DNA of 64,000 nucleotides from Allochromatium humboldtianum (GCF_013385175.1 NZ_JABZEO010000007.1:62001-126000), one strand, 5' to 3'; shown: positions 52,357 to 61,581, counted from the stretch's first letter. Made by a program: numbers and translations. The notes: a model not told the origin generated them from the sequence alone.

Positions 52357-53472
52357 ATGAACAAGAAACTTCTGAGCATGGCGGTTGCCGCCGCGATGGT
52401 TGCTCCGACCGCCGCGATGGCCGAAGCTGTCCTGTACGGCAAGCTGCACATGTCCATCGATTGGGCCGACGTCGAGAACGGCTTCGAGGGCTGGGGCGTC
52501 AACGGCGGCGCCGGCGTCCCCGGCGAGGGCCGTGCCAACCGTATCGGCGTCAAGGGCTCCGAGGATCTGGGCAATGGCATGAAGGCCATCTATCAGGTCG
52601 AGTTCGGCGTCAAGATGACCGAAGAGAGCACCACCGGCAATGCCGCCTCCGGTTCCAATGACAGCATCACCATGCGTAACAGCTTCGTCGGCCTGACCGG
52701 CGGCTGGGGTACCTTCGTCGTTGGCCGTAACGACACCCCGATGAAGACCTCGACCGGCAAGCTCGACCTCTTCGCCGACACCATGGCTGACTACAACGGC
52801 ACCGTCGGCTTCGACGACGTCCGCGCCGACAACGCCATCGCCTATGTCAGCCCGAACCTGGCCGGCTTCCAACTCGCCGCCGCTGTCCATGCCGGTGGCG
52901 CCTCCACCGCCGGCTACGGTGAGAACATCAACTCCGACAGCCTGGCCGAGGCCTACTCCGTCGCCGGTATCTACAGCAACGGCCCCTTCTACGCCTCGCT
53001 GGCCTATGAGTCGCTCGGCAGCGAGCTGTTCATGCGCACGAACGTCAGCAACGACAAGTTCTCGCCGTCTTACGTCGATGACGACTACACCAAGTGGCGC
53101 GTCGGTCTGGGTCTGATGGACTGGAACGGCTTCACCCTGACCGGTATCTATGAAGAGCAGTCCAACCTGCCCGAAGGTCAGATCAGCCCCGCTACCGACA
53201 ACGAAAAGCTGAAGATCTGGCAGGTTCAGGCCGGCTACTCCTTCGGCAACAACATGGTCAAGGCCATGTACGGCAGCGGCAATCGTGACGGTCGCATCAG
53301 TGACGACCGCTTCCGTGATGCCATCGAGGGTGATTACTACACCTGGGCCATCGCCTTCGACCACAACCTGAGCAAGCGCACCAAGGCTTACGTGCTCTAC
53401 ACCCAGGTCGACGACGATATGTCCAACACGGACTGGGACGGCTTCTCGGTCGGTATGATCCACAACTTCTAA
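52357..53472 (+). CDS. Outer-membrane porin (Gram-negative 16-strand type)
   Basis: The 371-residue product has a signal peptide (MNKKLLSMAVAAAMVAPTAAMA, 22 residues) and a beta-barrel of alternating strands: VLYGKLHMSIDW, IGVKGSEDLGNGMKAIYQVEF, RNSFVGLTGGWGTFVVGRND and more. It ends in phenylalanine (SVGMIHNF), the recognition signal for barrel assembly. A long acidic loop 3 (around DTMADYNGTVGFDD) would line the pore. ATG 52357 has GCGGAG upstream. Codon use is strongly biased to C-ending codons, suggesting high expression. It is monocistronic, with a strong promoter and terminator. Confidence 0.95.
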   Translation: MNKKLLSMAVAAAMVAPTAAMAEAVLYGKLHMSIDWADVENGFEGWGVNGGAGVPGEGRANRIGVKGSEDLGNGMKAIYQVEFGVKMTEESTTGNAASGSNDSITMRNSFVGLTGGWGTFVVGRNDTPMKTSTGKLDLFADTMADYNGTVGFDDVRADNAIAYVSPNLAGFQLAAAVHAGGASTAGYGENINSDSLAEAYSVAGIYSNGPFYASLAYESLGSELFMRTNVSNDKFSPSYVDDDYTKWRVGLGLMDWNGFTLTGIYEEQSNLPEGQISPATDNEKLKIWQVQAGYSFGNNMVKAMYGSGNRDGRISDDRFRDAIEGDYYTWAIAFDHNLSKRTKAYVLYTQVDDDMSNTDWDGFSVGMIHNF

Positions 53473-53498
53473 GCCCCGGCTCGAAGTTGCGTAAAACG

Positions 53499-53526
53499 AA
53501 AACGGGATCCTTCGGGATCCCGTTTT
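53499..53526 (+). terminator. Rho-independent terminator after the porin gene
   Basis: A perfect 12-bp stem (AAAACGGGATCC with GGATCCCGTTTT) is closed by a TTCG tetraloop, 26 bp after the stop. It lies between the convergent porin and rpiA genes, and with T-rich ends on both strands it may act in both directions. Confidence 0.92.
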
Positions 53527-53593
53527 CTTTGTATCCTCATCAAGCCGGTCACGATATCCGGATGACGACCCGGCTCCCGCCGGATCGATTCGA

Positions 53594-54250
53594 TCAGGGC
53601 GCGATCGTCCTCGGCCCCTGCGCCGACCCCAGAATCAGCACATCCGCCGGACGCAGGGCGAAGATGCCGACCGTGACCACGCCGGCAATGGCGTTGATCT
53701 GCTGCTCCAGCCCCTTGGGATCCGTGATCTCCAGGTTTTGGACATCCAGGATCAGATTGCCGTTGTCGGTGACGAACCCCTCGCGCCATACCGGCGTGCC
53801 GCCGAGCCGAACCAGTTCACGCGCCACATAACTGCGTGCCATCGGAATCACCTCGACCGGCAACGGGAAGCGCCCCAGCACCTCGACCAGCTTGCTCTCA
53901 TCGGCGATGCAGACGAACTTGCGACTGGCCGCCGCGACGATCTTCTCGCGCGTCAGCGCCCCGCCGCCGCCCTTGATGAGCTCCAGCCGCCCATTGGCCT
54001 CGTCGGCGCCATCGACATAGAGCGCCAGCTCGCCGACCGCATTGAGATCAAAGACCGGGATGCCGTGACGCTCGAGGCGCTCGGTCGAGACCACGGAGCT
54101 GGAGACGGCGCCCTCGATGCGGCCCTTGATGCCGGCCAGGGCGTCGATGAAATGATTCACGGTCGAGCCGGTGCCCACACCGATCACCCCACCCTCGACA
54201 TAAGCGAGCGCCGCCTCGGCCGCCTGTTTCTTCAGATTGTCTTGATTCAC
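53594..54250 (-). CDS. rpiA: Ribose-5-phosphate isomerase A
   Basis: RpiA interconverts ribose-5-P and ribulose-5-P in the pentose phosphate and Calvin cycles. The 218-residue length is normal. Motifs: [27 protein letters not shown], the catalytic [10 protein letters not shown] and [15 protein letters not shown]. The ATG overlaps the ygfA stop (ATGA). In a phototroph that fixes CO2 it serves ribulose-1,5-bisphosphate regeneration. Confidence 0.97.
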   Translation of the reverse strand: MNQDNLKKQAAEAALAYVEGGVIGVGTGSTVNHFIDALAGIKGRIEGAVSSSVVSTERLERHGIPVFDLNAVGELALYVDGADEANGRLELIKGGGGALTREKIVAAASRKFVCIADESKLVEVLGRFPLPVEVIPMARSYVARELVRLGGTPVWREGFVTDNGNLILDVQNLEITDPKGLEQQINAIAGVVTVGIFALRPADVLILGSAQGPRTIAP

Positions 54251-54858
54251 GGATTGTCCTCCGATTTTTCGTTGTAGAGACGAGATTCAGTCAAAACGGC
54301 ATCGAGCCGAACGTCCCAGGGGCGCGGCTCGATGTGCTCGCAACGCTGGCACTCATGCGCCACGCCGATCAGCTGCGGCCGGCGCCAGCGCGGGTGGCGC
54401 CGCCGAAAGGCCAGCGTGCGATCGTAGAAACCGCCGCCCATGCCGAGACGATGCCCCTGAGCGTCGAACCCGACCAGCGGCAGGATCATGAGGTCGAGGC
54501 TGATCGGGCGGATCAACTGGGGGCCGCGTCCGGCCGGCTCGGGGATGCCGAAGCGATTGGGCCGCAACCGCTCGCCCGGACGATAGCGCGCGAACCAGAG
54601 CGCGCCCTGGCGTCGCTTCAGCGGATTCAGGACCGGGAGATAGAAGCGCTTGGCGCGACAGGACTCGAGCCGCATCAACCCGCGCGGATCGATCTCGCCA
54701 TCGGCGGGCCAGTAGAGCGCGACACGTCGTGCGCGTCGCACGCTCGGATGTCGGATCAGGCGACGGAGCAAGGCCTTGGCGTGTCGGCGCTGCGTGCGCG
54801 CGTCGAGTGCGCGGCGTGCCGCTCGCAGCCGCTGTCTGAGTCGCTGAGGGGGAGACAT
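54247..54858 (-). CDS. ygfA: 5-formyltetrahydrofolate cyclo-ligase family protein
   Basis: The enzyme converts 5-formyl-THF to 5,10-methenyl-THF using ATP. The 203-residue product (ATG 54858) starts with the basic helix [31 protein letters not shown] and [29 protein letters not shown] are diagnostic. The frame is open to 54930, but that extension lies within the 6S RNA. There is no clear Shine-Dalgarno sequence before the ATG, only 15-20 nt from the 6S RNA end. The 6S RNA-ygfA linkage is conserved in Gammaproteobacteria. rpiA follows with a 4-nt overlap. Confidence 0.9.
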   Translation of the reverse strand: MSPPQRLRQRLRAARRALDARTQRRHAKALLRRLIRHPSVRRARRVALYWPADGEIDPRGLMRLESCRAKRFYLPVLNPLKRRQGALWFARYRPGERLRPNRFGIPEPAGRGPQLIRPISLDLMILPLVGFDAQGHRLGMGGGFYDRTLAFRRRHPRWRRPQLIGVAHECQRCEHIEPRPWDVRLDAVLTESRLYNEKSEDNP

Positions 54859-54873
54859 GCGATGATGTGAAGG

Positions 54874-55069
54874 AGAGACACCCCCCATCTGTGCCGTTGC
54901 AGGCCCTCGTTCTTGAACCATAGGGTTCAAGTGGGGACGACGGGCGCCGCTTCAGGCTTTCCGCTCGGAGGCGGACATGCGCAACCGCTTTGCCGTGCCA
55001 TCCCCGGGGTAGCGATTAGGCTCAAGAAAATACCCAGGCCGCTCTCGAACACTACAGGGGGTGTCTTGG
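54874..55069 (-). ncRNA. ssrS: 6S RNA
   Basis: 6S RNA mimics an open promoter and binds the sigma70 RNA polymerase holoenzyme. On the minus strand the ends pair (AAGACACCCCC near 55068-55058 with GGGGGGTGTCT near 54886-54876) as the closing stem. The 3' half holds the conserved CTTGAACC-x-GGTTCAAG hairpin and then GGGCCTGCAACGGCA, matching E. coli 6S (CUUGAACCAAGGGUUCAAG, ACAGCCUGCGGCGGCA). The 5' half has TGTTCGAGAGCGG and TTGAGCC as in other members. Its position between zapA and ygfA is the classical one. The ends are estimated to within a few bases. Confidence 0.9.
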
Positions 55070-55077
55070 GTTACAGG

Positions 55078-55455
55078 CTATACCCTTTCGCGCGGGGCGT
55101 CCAGACTTGACTGTGCCGGAATTTCCGATTCGGCCTGATCGGCCTGCCCATCGTCCGCATCTCCGGCCAAAGCATGGTTCACCCGATCCTGCAATTGCTG
55201 CAAACGCCGGGTCAGATCGCCCTCGGGACCGGAGCGCGCACGCTGGACCTGGATGAGATCATAGGCGATGTTCAACGCCGCCATGACCGCGATGCGGTCG
55301 GTGCCGATCACGCGCCCGGTCTGACGGATCTCGCGCATACGCCCATCGAGCAGCCGCGCCGAGGCCTTCAGGTCGTCCTGCTCATGGAACTCGCAGGCGA
55401 TCCGGTATTCCTTGTCCAGGATCTTGATACTCAGTTGCAACGGCTCTTCGATCAC
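55078..55455 (-). CDS. zapA: Cell division protein ZapA
   Basis: ZapA cross-links FtsZ filaments at midcell. The 125-residue protein has the N-terminal ZapA domain (LQLSIKILDKEYRIAC, then DLKASARLLDGRMREIR, then VMAALNIAYDLIQVQ) followed by a coiled coil (LTRRLQQLQDRVNHAL) and an acidic tail slightly longer than usual. Its start overlaps the stop of the zapB-like gene by 4 bp (ATGA). 6S RNA follows eight bases later. Confidence 0.93.
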   Translation of the reverse strand: MIEEPLQLSIKILDKEYRIACEFHEQDDLKASARLLDGRMREIRQTGRVIGTDRIAVMAALNIAYDLIQVQRARSGPEGDLTRRLQQLQDRVNHALAGDADDGQADQAESEIPAQSSLDAPRERV

Positions 55456-55676
55456 AGATTCTCCTCCATCGCACGCAGTCGGGATAGCATGGCCTCGACG
55501 CGGCTTCGGGCTTGTTCGGTTTTTTCGATCAACTCGCTACGCTCGGCGACGAGCAGCTCCTGGCGCGCGCGCAGCGAGGCGTTCTCGTCCCTGAGCCTCT
55601 CGTTCAAACGGATCAGGGCCGTCAACCGAAGTTCAAATTGATCGAGGTCAAACTTGGCCAAAGTCCGCGACTCCAT
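55452..55676 (-). CDS. ZapB-like coiled-coil protein (TIGR02449-type)
   Basis: This small 74-residue protein (ATG 55676) is almost all coiled coil: LTALIRLNERLRDENASL, then RSELIEKTEQARSRVEAM. Proteins of this kind sit directly upstream of zapA in many Gammaproteobacteria and are treated as ZapB-like division factors. An open frame reaches 55766, but the first 30 residues are not conserved in style. It overlaps zapA by 4 bp and is divergent from ygfB. Confidence 0.82.
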   Translation of the reverse strand: MESRTLAKFDLDQFELRLTALIRLNERLRDENASLRARQELLVAERSELIEKTEQARSRVEAMLSRLRAMEENL

Positions 55677-55841
55677 TGGAATTCCGCGCACTATAGAAGG
55701 GGCTTCGCGGGCGGTCAATCGGGCAGGTGTGCGTGCTATGATCCCGGATCTTCCAGCAAGGCTCAAGCATACCTTTAGTGACGGGAGGTCGCCACGGACA
55801 TCATCGACCCTGACATCGGCCCCTATCTCGACGCCGGGCCA

Positions 55842-56381
55842 TTGAATCCCTCACCCAGCGAGGCGCACGGCATCCTCTGTGGCCTGATCTGCGGCGGGGA
55901 CACGCAGGCCCTGGAGTCCTGGCTCGGACAGGTCTCGCCCACGCCCGACGCGGGTGAGGCACTGGTCGCCGAGGGGCGAGCGGCCCTGCGTGAATGCGGA
56001 CTGGCCATCGAGCGCGAGTTCCAGGGGCTGGAGCCGTTGGTTCGGCTCCCCTCCCCCGCCGGCGACTCGGCCCCGCTGGGCGAACGCGCGCTCTGGCTCT
56101 ACGACTGGATACGCGGCTTTCTCTATGCACTCGGTCTGGTCGGGCTATCCGAGTCCGATCTCTCCGAGCAGGGACGCGAGATCCTGCGCGATCTCACGGC
56201 CATCACCCAGATGGACCTCGACGACCTGGAGGAGACCGAGGACAACGAGCAGGCGCTCGCCGAGGTGATCGAGTTCGTCCGGGTGGCGGCCATGCTGATC
56301 CATCACGAGCGGGCCATCGCGCGCTCGCCGACCAACAGCGGCCCGGCGACTTCCGCCGGCCAAGAGACGGACCCCGAATGA
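55842..56381 (+). CDS. ygfB: UPF0149 / YgfB family protein, N-terminus uncertain
   Basis: YgfB-family proteins are small helical cytoplasmic proteins; in Pseudomonas a member modulates beta-lactamase gene control. The sequence after the start, SEAHGILCGLICGG, and the acidic end DLEETEDNEQALAEVIEFVRVAAM are diagnostic. The only canonical start is TTG 55842, without a ribosome site, which leaves just seven residues before the EAHG motif where the family has about 20. The frame is open back to 55782, and a GGGAGG at 55783-55788 points to a start near 55794-55803, where only ACG or ATC codons exist. The stop overlaps pepP. Confidence 0.85.
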   Translation: MNPSPSEAHGILCGLICGGDTQALESWLGQVSPTPDAGEALVAEGRAALRECGLAIEREFQGLEPLVRLPSPAGDSAPLGERALWLYDWIRGFLYALGLVGLSESDLSEQGREILRDLTAITQMDLDDLEETEDNEQALAEVIEFVRVAAMLIHHERAIARSPTNSGPATSAGQETDPE

Positions 56382-57688
56382 CCCGTTCCGAATACAGACG
56401 CCGCCGCCGGGCACTGGCCAAGACCCTCGGCCCGGACGCACTCGCCATCCTGCCGGCGGCGCGCGAGGTGACACGCAATCGCGATGTCCACTACCCTTTC
56501 CGCCAGAGCAGCGACTTCAGCTATCTGACCGGCTTCCCCGAGCCGGATGCCTGGCTGGTGATCGCGCCTAAGCGCAAGGAGGGCGAATGCGTCCTCTTCT
56601 GTCGTCCGCGCGATCCGGAGCGCGAGCAGTGGGATGGCGCGCGTCTCGGGGTCGAGGGCGCGGTCGATGACTTCGGCGCCGACGAGGCTCATCCGCTGAG
56701 TGAACTCGATACGGTGATGCCGACGCTCATCGACGGGCGTCAGCGGCTCTACTATCCGATCGGCACGGACTCGACGCTGGACGCCCAGGTCATGGGCTGG
56801 GTCAGACAGGTGCGCGCCAAGGCGCGAACCGGCGCCGTCGCGCCCGAAACCTTCGTCACTCTCGAATCCGTACTGCACGAGCAGCGTCTCATCAAGAGTC
56901 CGGCCGAGATCGCTATCATGCGCCGCGCGGCCAGGATCTCGGCGCGCGCGCACAGCGAGCTGATGCGTCTGTGCCGCCCGGGTCTGAACGAGGCACGGCT
57001 GGAGGCCGAGTTTCAGCACCAGTGCGCGCTGGCCGGTGCTCGGCATCTGGCCTATCCGAGCATCGTCGCCGGCGGCGAGCACGCCTGCGTGCTGCACTAT
57101 GTCGAGAACTCCGCCCCATTGCGCGACGGCGATCTGGTGCTGATCGACGCCGGCTGTGAGCTGGACGGCTATGCCTCGGACATCACCCGCACCTTTCCGG
57201 TCAATGGCCGTTTCAGTCCGGCCCAGCGGACCATCTACGACCTGGTGCTGAAGGCGCAGCGGGCTGCTATCGAGCGTGCGCGTCCGGGACGACACTGGAA
57301 CGAACCGCACGAAGCGGCGGTCAAGGTGTTGACCAAGGGACTGGTGGAATTGGGTATCCTGAACGGCAAGACCAAGGATCTGATCAAGGACGAGGCGCAC
57401 AAGCCCTATTACATGCACCGCACCGGCCACTGGCTGGGCATGGACGTGCACGACGTCGGCGCCTACAAGCACGACGGCGACTGGCGCGAGCTGGAACCCG
57501 GCATGGTGCTGACCGTGGAGCCTGGACTCTATCTGTCGCACGACGAGGCTGTGCCCGAACCCTATCGCGGCATCGGCGTGCGGATCGAGGACGACGTGCT
57601 CATCACCGAGCATGGCCACGAGATCCTCTCGGACGCGGCGCCCAAGGAGCCCGAGGCGATCGAGACACTGATGCGACCGAGACACTGA
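56378..57688 (+). CDS. pepP: Xaa-Pro aminopeptidase P
   Basis: PepP removes N-terminal residues preceding proline. From ATG 56378 (ATGA overlap with ygfB) the product is 436 residues: an N-terminal AMP_N domain (YRRRRRALAKTLGPDALAIL, RQSSDFSYLTGFPEPDA) and a pita-bread metallopeptidase domain with the metal ligands in LVLIDAGCELDGYASDITRTFP, HRTGHWLGMDVHDVG, LTVEPGLYL and GVRIEDDVLIT. It is the second gene of the conserved ygfB-pepP-ubiH-ubiI operon. Confidence 0.97.
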   Translation: MTRSEYRRRRRALAKTLGPDALAILPAAREVTRNRDVHYPFRQSSDFSYLTGFPEPDAWLVIAPKRKEGECVLFCRPRDPEREQWDGARLGVEGAVDDFGADEAHPLSELDTVMPTLIDGRQRLYYPIGTDSTLDAQVMGWVRQVRAKARTGAVAPETFVTLESVLHEQRLIKSPAEIAIMRRAARISARAHSELMRLCRPGLNEARLEAEFQHQCALAGARHLAYPSIVAGGEHACVLHYVENSAPLRDGDLVLIDAGCELDGYASDITRTFPVNGRFSPAQRTIYDLVLKAQRAAIERARPGRHWNEPHEAAVKVLTKGLVELGILNGKTKDLIKDEAHKPYYMHRTGHWLGMDVHDVGAYKHDGDWRELEPGMVLTVEPGLYLSHDEAVPEPYRGIGVRIEDDVLITEHGHEILSDAAPKEPEAIETLMRPRH

Positions 57689-57689
57689 C

Positions 57690-58940
57690 GTGACACAGGG
57701 GTTGACGATGGCGGAATTCGACGTGGTGATCGTGGGCGGCGGTCTGGTCGGCGGCAGTCTGGCTGGCGCGCTACGCGAACTGCCGCTGCGGGTGGCGGTG
57801 ATCGAGTCGGCCCCCGTGCGTGCCTCGAACAAACCGAGCCCGGACGAGCGCGTGATTGCGCTGTCGCTCGGCAGTCGGCGCATCTTCGGCGGACTCGGCG
57901 TCTGGCCGGCCATCGCGCCCGTGGCCGAACCCATCCTGAGCGTGCATATCTCGGATCGCGGTCACTGCGGCTTCACCCGGCTCGAACGCCATGAGGCCGG
58001 CGTCGAGGCGTTCGGCTATGTGACGCCGGCGCGCGCCATGGATCTGGCGCTCCAGGAAGCGCTCGAACCGGCGTCCAACATCCAGACCCTGCGCCCGGCC
58101 CGGTTGCTCGATCATCAGGTCGGTCCCACAGGCGTCGCGCTGGACATCCAGGTCGGGGACGAACGCCGGCGCATCACGACCCGTCTGCTGGTGGCCGCCG
58201 ACGGCGGTGACTCCGGCGTGCGCGAACGGCTCGGACTCCAGGTCGATGGACACGACTATGGGCAGGACGCCGTCGTCACCACCGTACTGGCGGATCGACC
58301 CTGCCCCGGTCAGGCCTTCGAGCGCTTCACCGACACCGGCCCCCTGGCCATGCTGCCGATGCCCGGCGGACGCTATTCGGTGGTCTGGACCTGCCGACCG
58401 ACCGAGACGGCCGACCTGCTCTCGCTCACCGAGGCTGATTTCATCGACCGTCTGCAAGCGCGTTTCGGCTGGCGTCTCGGACGACTGAGCGCGCCCTCGC
58501 CGCGTCAGGCCTATCCGCTCAAGCTCAAGCTGGTGCGCGAGACCATCCACGAGCGTCTGGTGCTGATCGGCAATGCCGCCCACACCCTGCATCCGGTCGC
58601 CGGTCAGGGTTTCAACCTGGGTCTGCGCGATGTCGCCGCGCTCGCCGAGGCGCTGGGCGAGGCGGCTCGATGCGGACAGGATCCGGGTTCAGCCAACACG
58701 CTCGCCGACTACAAGCGCTGGCGCGGACGCGATCAGTCCGACACCGCGCGGCTGACCGATACCCTGGCACGGCTGTTCGTGGCGCCCTGGCGTCCTGTGC
58801 GCATCGCACGCAATCTGGGACTGCTGGGACTGGATCTGGCGCCGGGCGCGCGTCAGCGGCTGGCGCGACGCTTCATGGGACTCGACGGCTCGCTGCCGCG
58901 ACTGGCCCGTGGTCTGCCGTTGGAGACGCCTCATGTCTGA
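57690..58940 (+). CDS. ubiH: 2-octaprenyl-6-methoxyphenyl hydroxylase
   Basis: UbiH is an FAD monooxygenase that adds the C1 hydroxyl in aerobic ubiquinone synthesis. The product is 416 residues from GTG 57690; ATG 57708 (MAEFDVVIVGGG) is the more likely functional start. Motifs: the FAD-binding VVIVGGGLVGGSLAGAL, the central LLVAADGGDSGVRERLG and the C-terminal LVLIGNAAHTLHPVAGQGFNLG. It begins one base after pepP and overlaps ubiI by 8 bp. Confidence 0.93.
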   Translation: MTQGLTMAEFDVVIVGGGLVGGSLAGALRELPLRVAVIESAPVRASNKPSPDERVIALSLGSRRIFGGLGVWPAIAPVAEPILSVHISDRGHCGFTRLERHEAGVEAFGYVTPARAMDLALQEALEPASNIQTLRPARLLDHQVGPTGVALDIQVGDERRRITTRLLVAADGGDSGVRERLGLQVDGHDYGQDAVVTTVLADRPCPGQAFERFTDTGPLAMLPMPGGRYSVVWTCRPTETADLLSLTEADFIDRLQARFGWRLGRLSAPSPRQAYPLKLKLVRETIHERLVLIGNAAHTLHPVAGQGFNLGLRDVAALAEALGEAARCGQDPGSANTLADYKRWRGRDQSDTARLTDTLARLFVAPWRPVRIARNLGLLGLDLAPGARQRLARRFMGLDGSLPRLARGLPLETPHV

Positions 58941-60216
58941 CACTCGCACAGACTTCGATGTGGTCGTGGTCGGCGGCGGCATGGTCGGCGCCGCCTTTGC
59001 CGCCGCCTTCTCGGGTCACGGACGCTCGATCGCCGTCGTCGAATCCTTTGAGCCCGTCCGCAGCTGGCCGCTCGGCGAGATCGATGCGCGTGTCTCGGCC
59101 CTGAACCGAGCCAGTCAGTATCTCTTGGAACGACTCGAAGTCTGGAGCAGCATCCAGGAACTCGGGGTGAGTCCCTATCGTGAGATGTATGTCTGGGACG
59201 CGCTCAGCGGCGCCCGGATCCATTTCGACAGTCAGACGCTCGGCGAGCCGGATCTGGGTCACATCGTCGAAAATCGCGTCATTCAGCGCGTGCTGTGGGA
59301 GCACCTCGAAAACACCGATGACGTCCGGCTCTTCTGCCCGATGGGCATCGTCGACCTGGAGATCGACGCTGAGGGCTCGCGCCTGATCCTCAGCGACGGT
59401 CGCGCGATCACCGCCCGGCTGCTGGTCGGCGCCGATGGACGCGATTCACTGGTGCGTACCCTGGCCGGCATCGAGACCGAGGGCTGGGACTATGGCCAGC
59501 GCGCTATCGTCGCCCATGCCCGGCCCGCCGAATGGCATCGTGAGACGGCCTGGCAGCGCTTCCTGCCGACCGGTCCGCTGGCGCTGCTGCCGCTGGCCGA
59601 CGGGCGCTGCTCGATCGTGTGGTCGGCCGACGAGGCGCGTGCCGCCGAACTCATGGCGCTCGACGATGCGGCCTTCTCGGCCGCACTGACCGACGCCTCC
59701 GAACGGAAGCTCGGCGCCCTGACGCTCGACAGCCGGCGCGTCGCCATTCCGCTACGGCTGCAACATGCCAAGACCTATGTACGTCCGGGCGTCGCGCTCA
59801 TCGGCGATGCGGCCCATGCCATCCATCCGCTCGCCGGTCAGGGCGTCAATCTCGGCTTCATGGACGCCGCTGCCCTGATCTCGGCCCTGGAGACCGGACT
59901 GGCGCACGGGCGCGACCTCGCCGGACTCTGGACCCTGCGCCGCTACGAGCGCACGCGGCGCGGTGAGAACCAGCGCATGCTCCAGGCGATGGATCTCTTC
60001 AAGCGCTTCTTCGGTCACGAGGAAGCGGCCGTGGTGCGACTGCGAGGACTGGGTCTGAACGCGACCGATCGCCTGGAGCCGCTCAAGCGGTTGATCATGC
60101 AGCAGGCGCTTGGACTCGGACGCGAGCCCGGCGCCGGCGGCGGGTATGAGCTCTGTACGCCGCGACCTGAGGTCGCCGGCACCGTGCAACCGAACCGTCA
60201 TGGGCGATCGGTATAA
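58933..60216 (+). CDS. ubiI: Ubiquinone FAD hydroxylase, UbiI/VisC type
   Basis: This second FAD monooxygenase (427 residues, ATG 58933) is the VisC/UbiI member of the operon, responsible for C5 hydroxylation in E. coli. Motifs: VVVVGGGMVGAAFAAAF, LLVGADGRDSLVRTLAG and VALIGDAAHAIHPLAGQGVNLG. The order ubiH then visC/ubiI supports the call, but UbiF-like alternatives within the family cannot be excluded by eye. Its start overlaps the end of ubiH. Confidence 0.9.
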   Translation: MSDTRTDFDVVVVGGGMVGAAFAAAFSGHGRSIAVVESFEPVRSWPLGEIDARVSALNRASQYLLERLEVWSSIQELGVSPYREMYVWDALSGARIHFDSQTLGEPDLGHIVENRVIQRVLWEHLENTDDVRLFCPMGIVDLEIDAEGSRLILSDGRAITARLLVGADGRDSLVRTLAGIETEGWDYGQRAIVAHARPAEWHRETAWQRFLPTGPLALLPLADGRCSIVWSADEARAAELMALDDAAFSAALTDASERKLGALTLDSRRVAIPLRLQHAKTYVRPGVALIGDAAHAIHPLAGQGVNLGFMDAAALISALETGLAHGRDLAGLWTLRRYERTRRGENQRMLQAMDLFKRFFGHEEAAVVRLRGLGLNATDRLEPLKRLIMQQALGLGREPGAGGGYELCTPRPEVAGTVQPNRHGRSV

Positions 60217-60291
60217 GATTCGGCTTTCAGCGTCCAGTCTCCAGCTTCCAGCCGCTCAACATCCACTGCAACGAAACGAGGGGGAATCATC

Positions 60292-61545
60292 GTGCCAGCC
60301 AAGAATGCCTTCTATGCCCAATCCGGTGGCGTGACCGCCGTCATCAACGCCTCGGCCTGCGGCGTGATCGAGACCGCGCGCCTGTACTCGGTGCGCATGG
60401 GCAAGATCTATGCGGGACGCAACGGCATCATCGGCGCGCTCACCGAGGATCTGATCGATACCAGCCAGGAGTCGGATGAAGCCATCGCGGCGCTGCGCTA
60501 CACGCCCTCCGGCGCCTTCGGCTCCTGTCGCTACAAGCTCAAGAGTCTGGAAGCCAACCGGCGTGAGTACGAGCGGCTGATCGAGGTCTTCAAGGCGCAC
60601 GACATCGGTTACTTCTTCTACAACGGCGGCGGCGACTCGGCCGATACCTGTTACAAGGTCTCGCAGCTCTCCGAGAGTCTGGGCTATCCGGTACAGGCCA
60701 TCCATGTGCCCAAGACCGTGGACAACGATCTGCCGATCACCGACAACTGCCCCGGCTTCGGCTCGGTAGCCAAGTACATCGCGACCTCAGCGCTGGAGGC
60801 GTCTTACGATGTGCGCTCCATGGCCAAAACCTCGACCAAGGTCTTCGTGCTCGAAGTCATGGGCCGTCACGCCGGCTGGATCGCCGCCGCCGGCGGTCTG
60901 ATCGAGGATCACGGCATTCCGGTGCTGATCCTCTTCCCCGAGATCGAGTTCGATCAGGAACGCTTCCTGGCCGCCGTCAAGGCCAAGGTCGAGCAGTACG
61001 GTTATTGCACCGTGGTGGTCTCGGAAGGCGCCAAGTATCCGGACGGACGCTTTCTGGCCGAACAGGGTACGCGCGATGCCTTCGGACACGCCCAGCTCGG
61101 CGGCGCGGCGCCGGTCGTGGCCAACATGGTCAAGGAGGCCACGGGCTACAAGTTCCACTGGGCGGTGGCCGACTATCTCCAGCGCGCGGCACGCCATCTG
61201 GCCTCCAAGACCGATGTCGAGCAGGCCTATGCGATGGGTCGCGCGGCGGTCGAGTTCGCGCTCGCCGGTCACAATGCCGTGATGCCCACCGTCAAGCGCC
61301 TGAGCAACGATCCCTATGCCTGGGAGGTCGGCGAGGCGCCGCTATCCGAGGTCGCCAACGTCGAGAAGTTCATGCCGCGCGAGTTCATCTCCGCAGACGG
61401 CTTCGGCATCACCCCGGCCTGCAAGCAGTATCTGATCCCGCTCATCCAGGGCGAGGACTATCCGCCCTTCGAGCACGGTCTTCCCAAGTACGTCACGCTC
61501 AAAAACGCCCCGGTCGAACGCAAGCTCAGCGTGTTCGAACTTTAA
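60292..61545 (+). CDS. pfp: Pyrophosphate-dependent 6-phosphofructokinase
   Basis: The enzyme reversibly phosphorylates fructose-6-P using PPi, so it can also act in the gluconeogenic/Calvin direction. The 417-residue protein starts at GTG 60292 after GAGGGGGA. PPi specificity is visible: GGGDSAD (112-118, Asp115 in place of the ATP-type Gly), and Pro140-Lys141-Thr-Val-Asp-Asn-Asp146, where Lys replaces the ATP-type Gly. MGRHAGWIAAAGGL is the fructose-phosphate site. Soluble pyrophosphatase lies 95 bp downstream. No ATP-type PFK is in the window. Confidence 0.95.
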   Translation: MPAKNAFYAQSGGVTAVINASACGVIETARLYSVRMGKIYAGRNGIIGALTEDLIDTSQESDEAIAALRYTPSGAFGSCRYKLKSLEANRREYERLIEVFKAHDIGYFFYNGGGDSADTCYKVSQLSESLGYPVQAIHVPKTVDNDLPITDNCPGFGSVAKYIATSALEASYDVRSMAKTSTKVFVLEVMGRHAGWIAAAGGLIEDHGIPVLILFPEIEFDQERFLAAVKAKVEQYGYCTVVVSEGAKYPDGRFLAEQGTRDAFGHAQLGGAAPVVANMVKEATGYKFHWAVADYLQRAARHLASKTDVEQAYAMGRAAVEFALAGHNAVMPTVKRLSNDPYAWEVGEAPLSEVANVEKFMPREFISADGFGITPACKQYLIPLIQGEDYPPFEHGLPKYVTLKNAPVERKLSVFEL

Positions 61546-61574
61546 GGATTGGGATTATCAAGACCCGTTTGGAC

Positions 61575-61580
61575 TATAAT
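61575..61580 (+). promoter_or_regulatory. Consensus -10 element (TATAAT) before ppa
   Basis: A perfect TATAAT lies 61 bp before the pyrophosphatase ATG. No good -35 is placed 16-18 bp upstream (TTGGGA at 61549 is 20 bp away). It could give ppa expression separate from pfp. Confidence 0.4.
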
Positions 61581-61581
61581 T

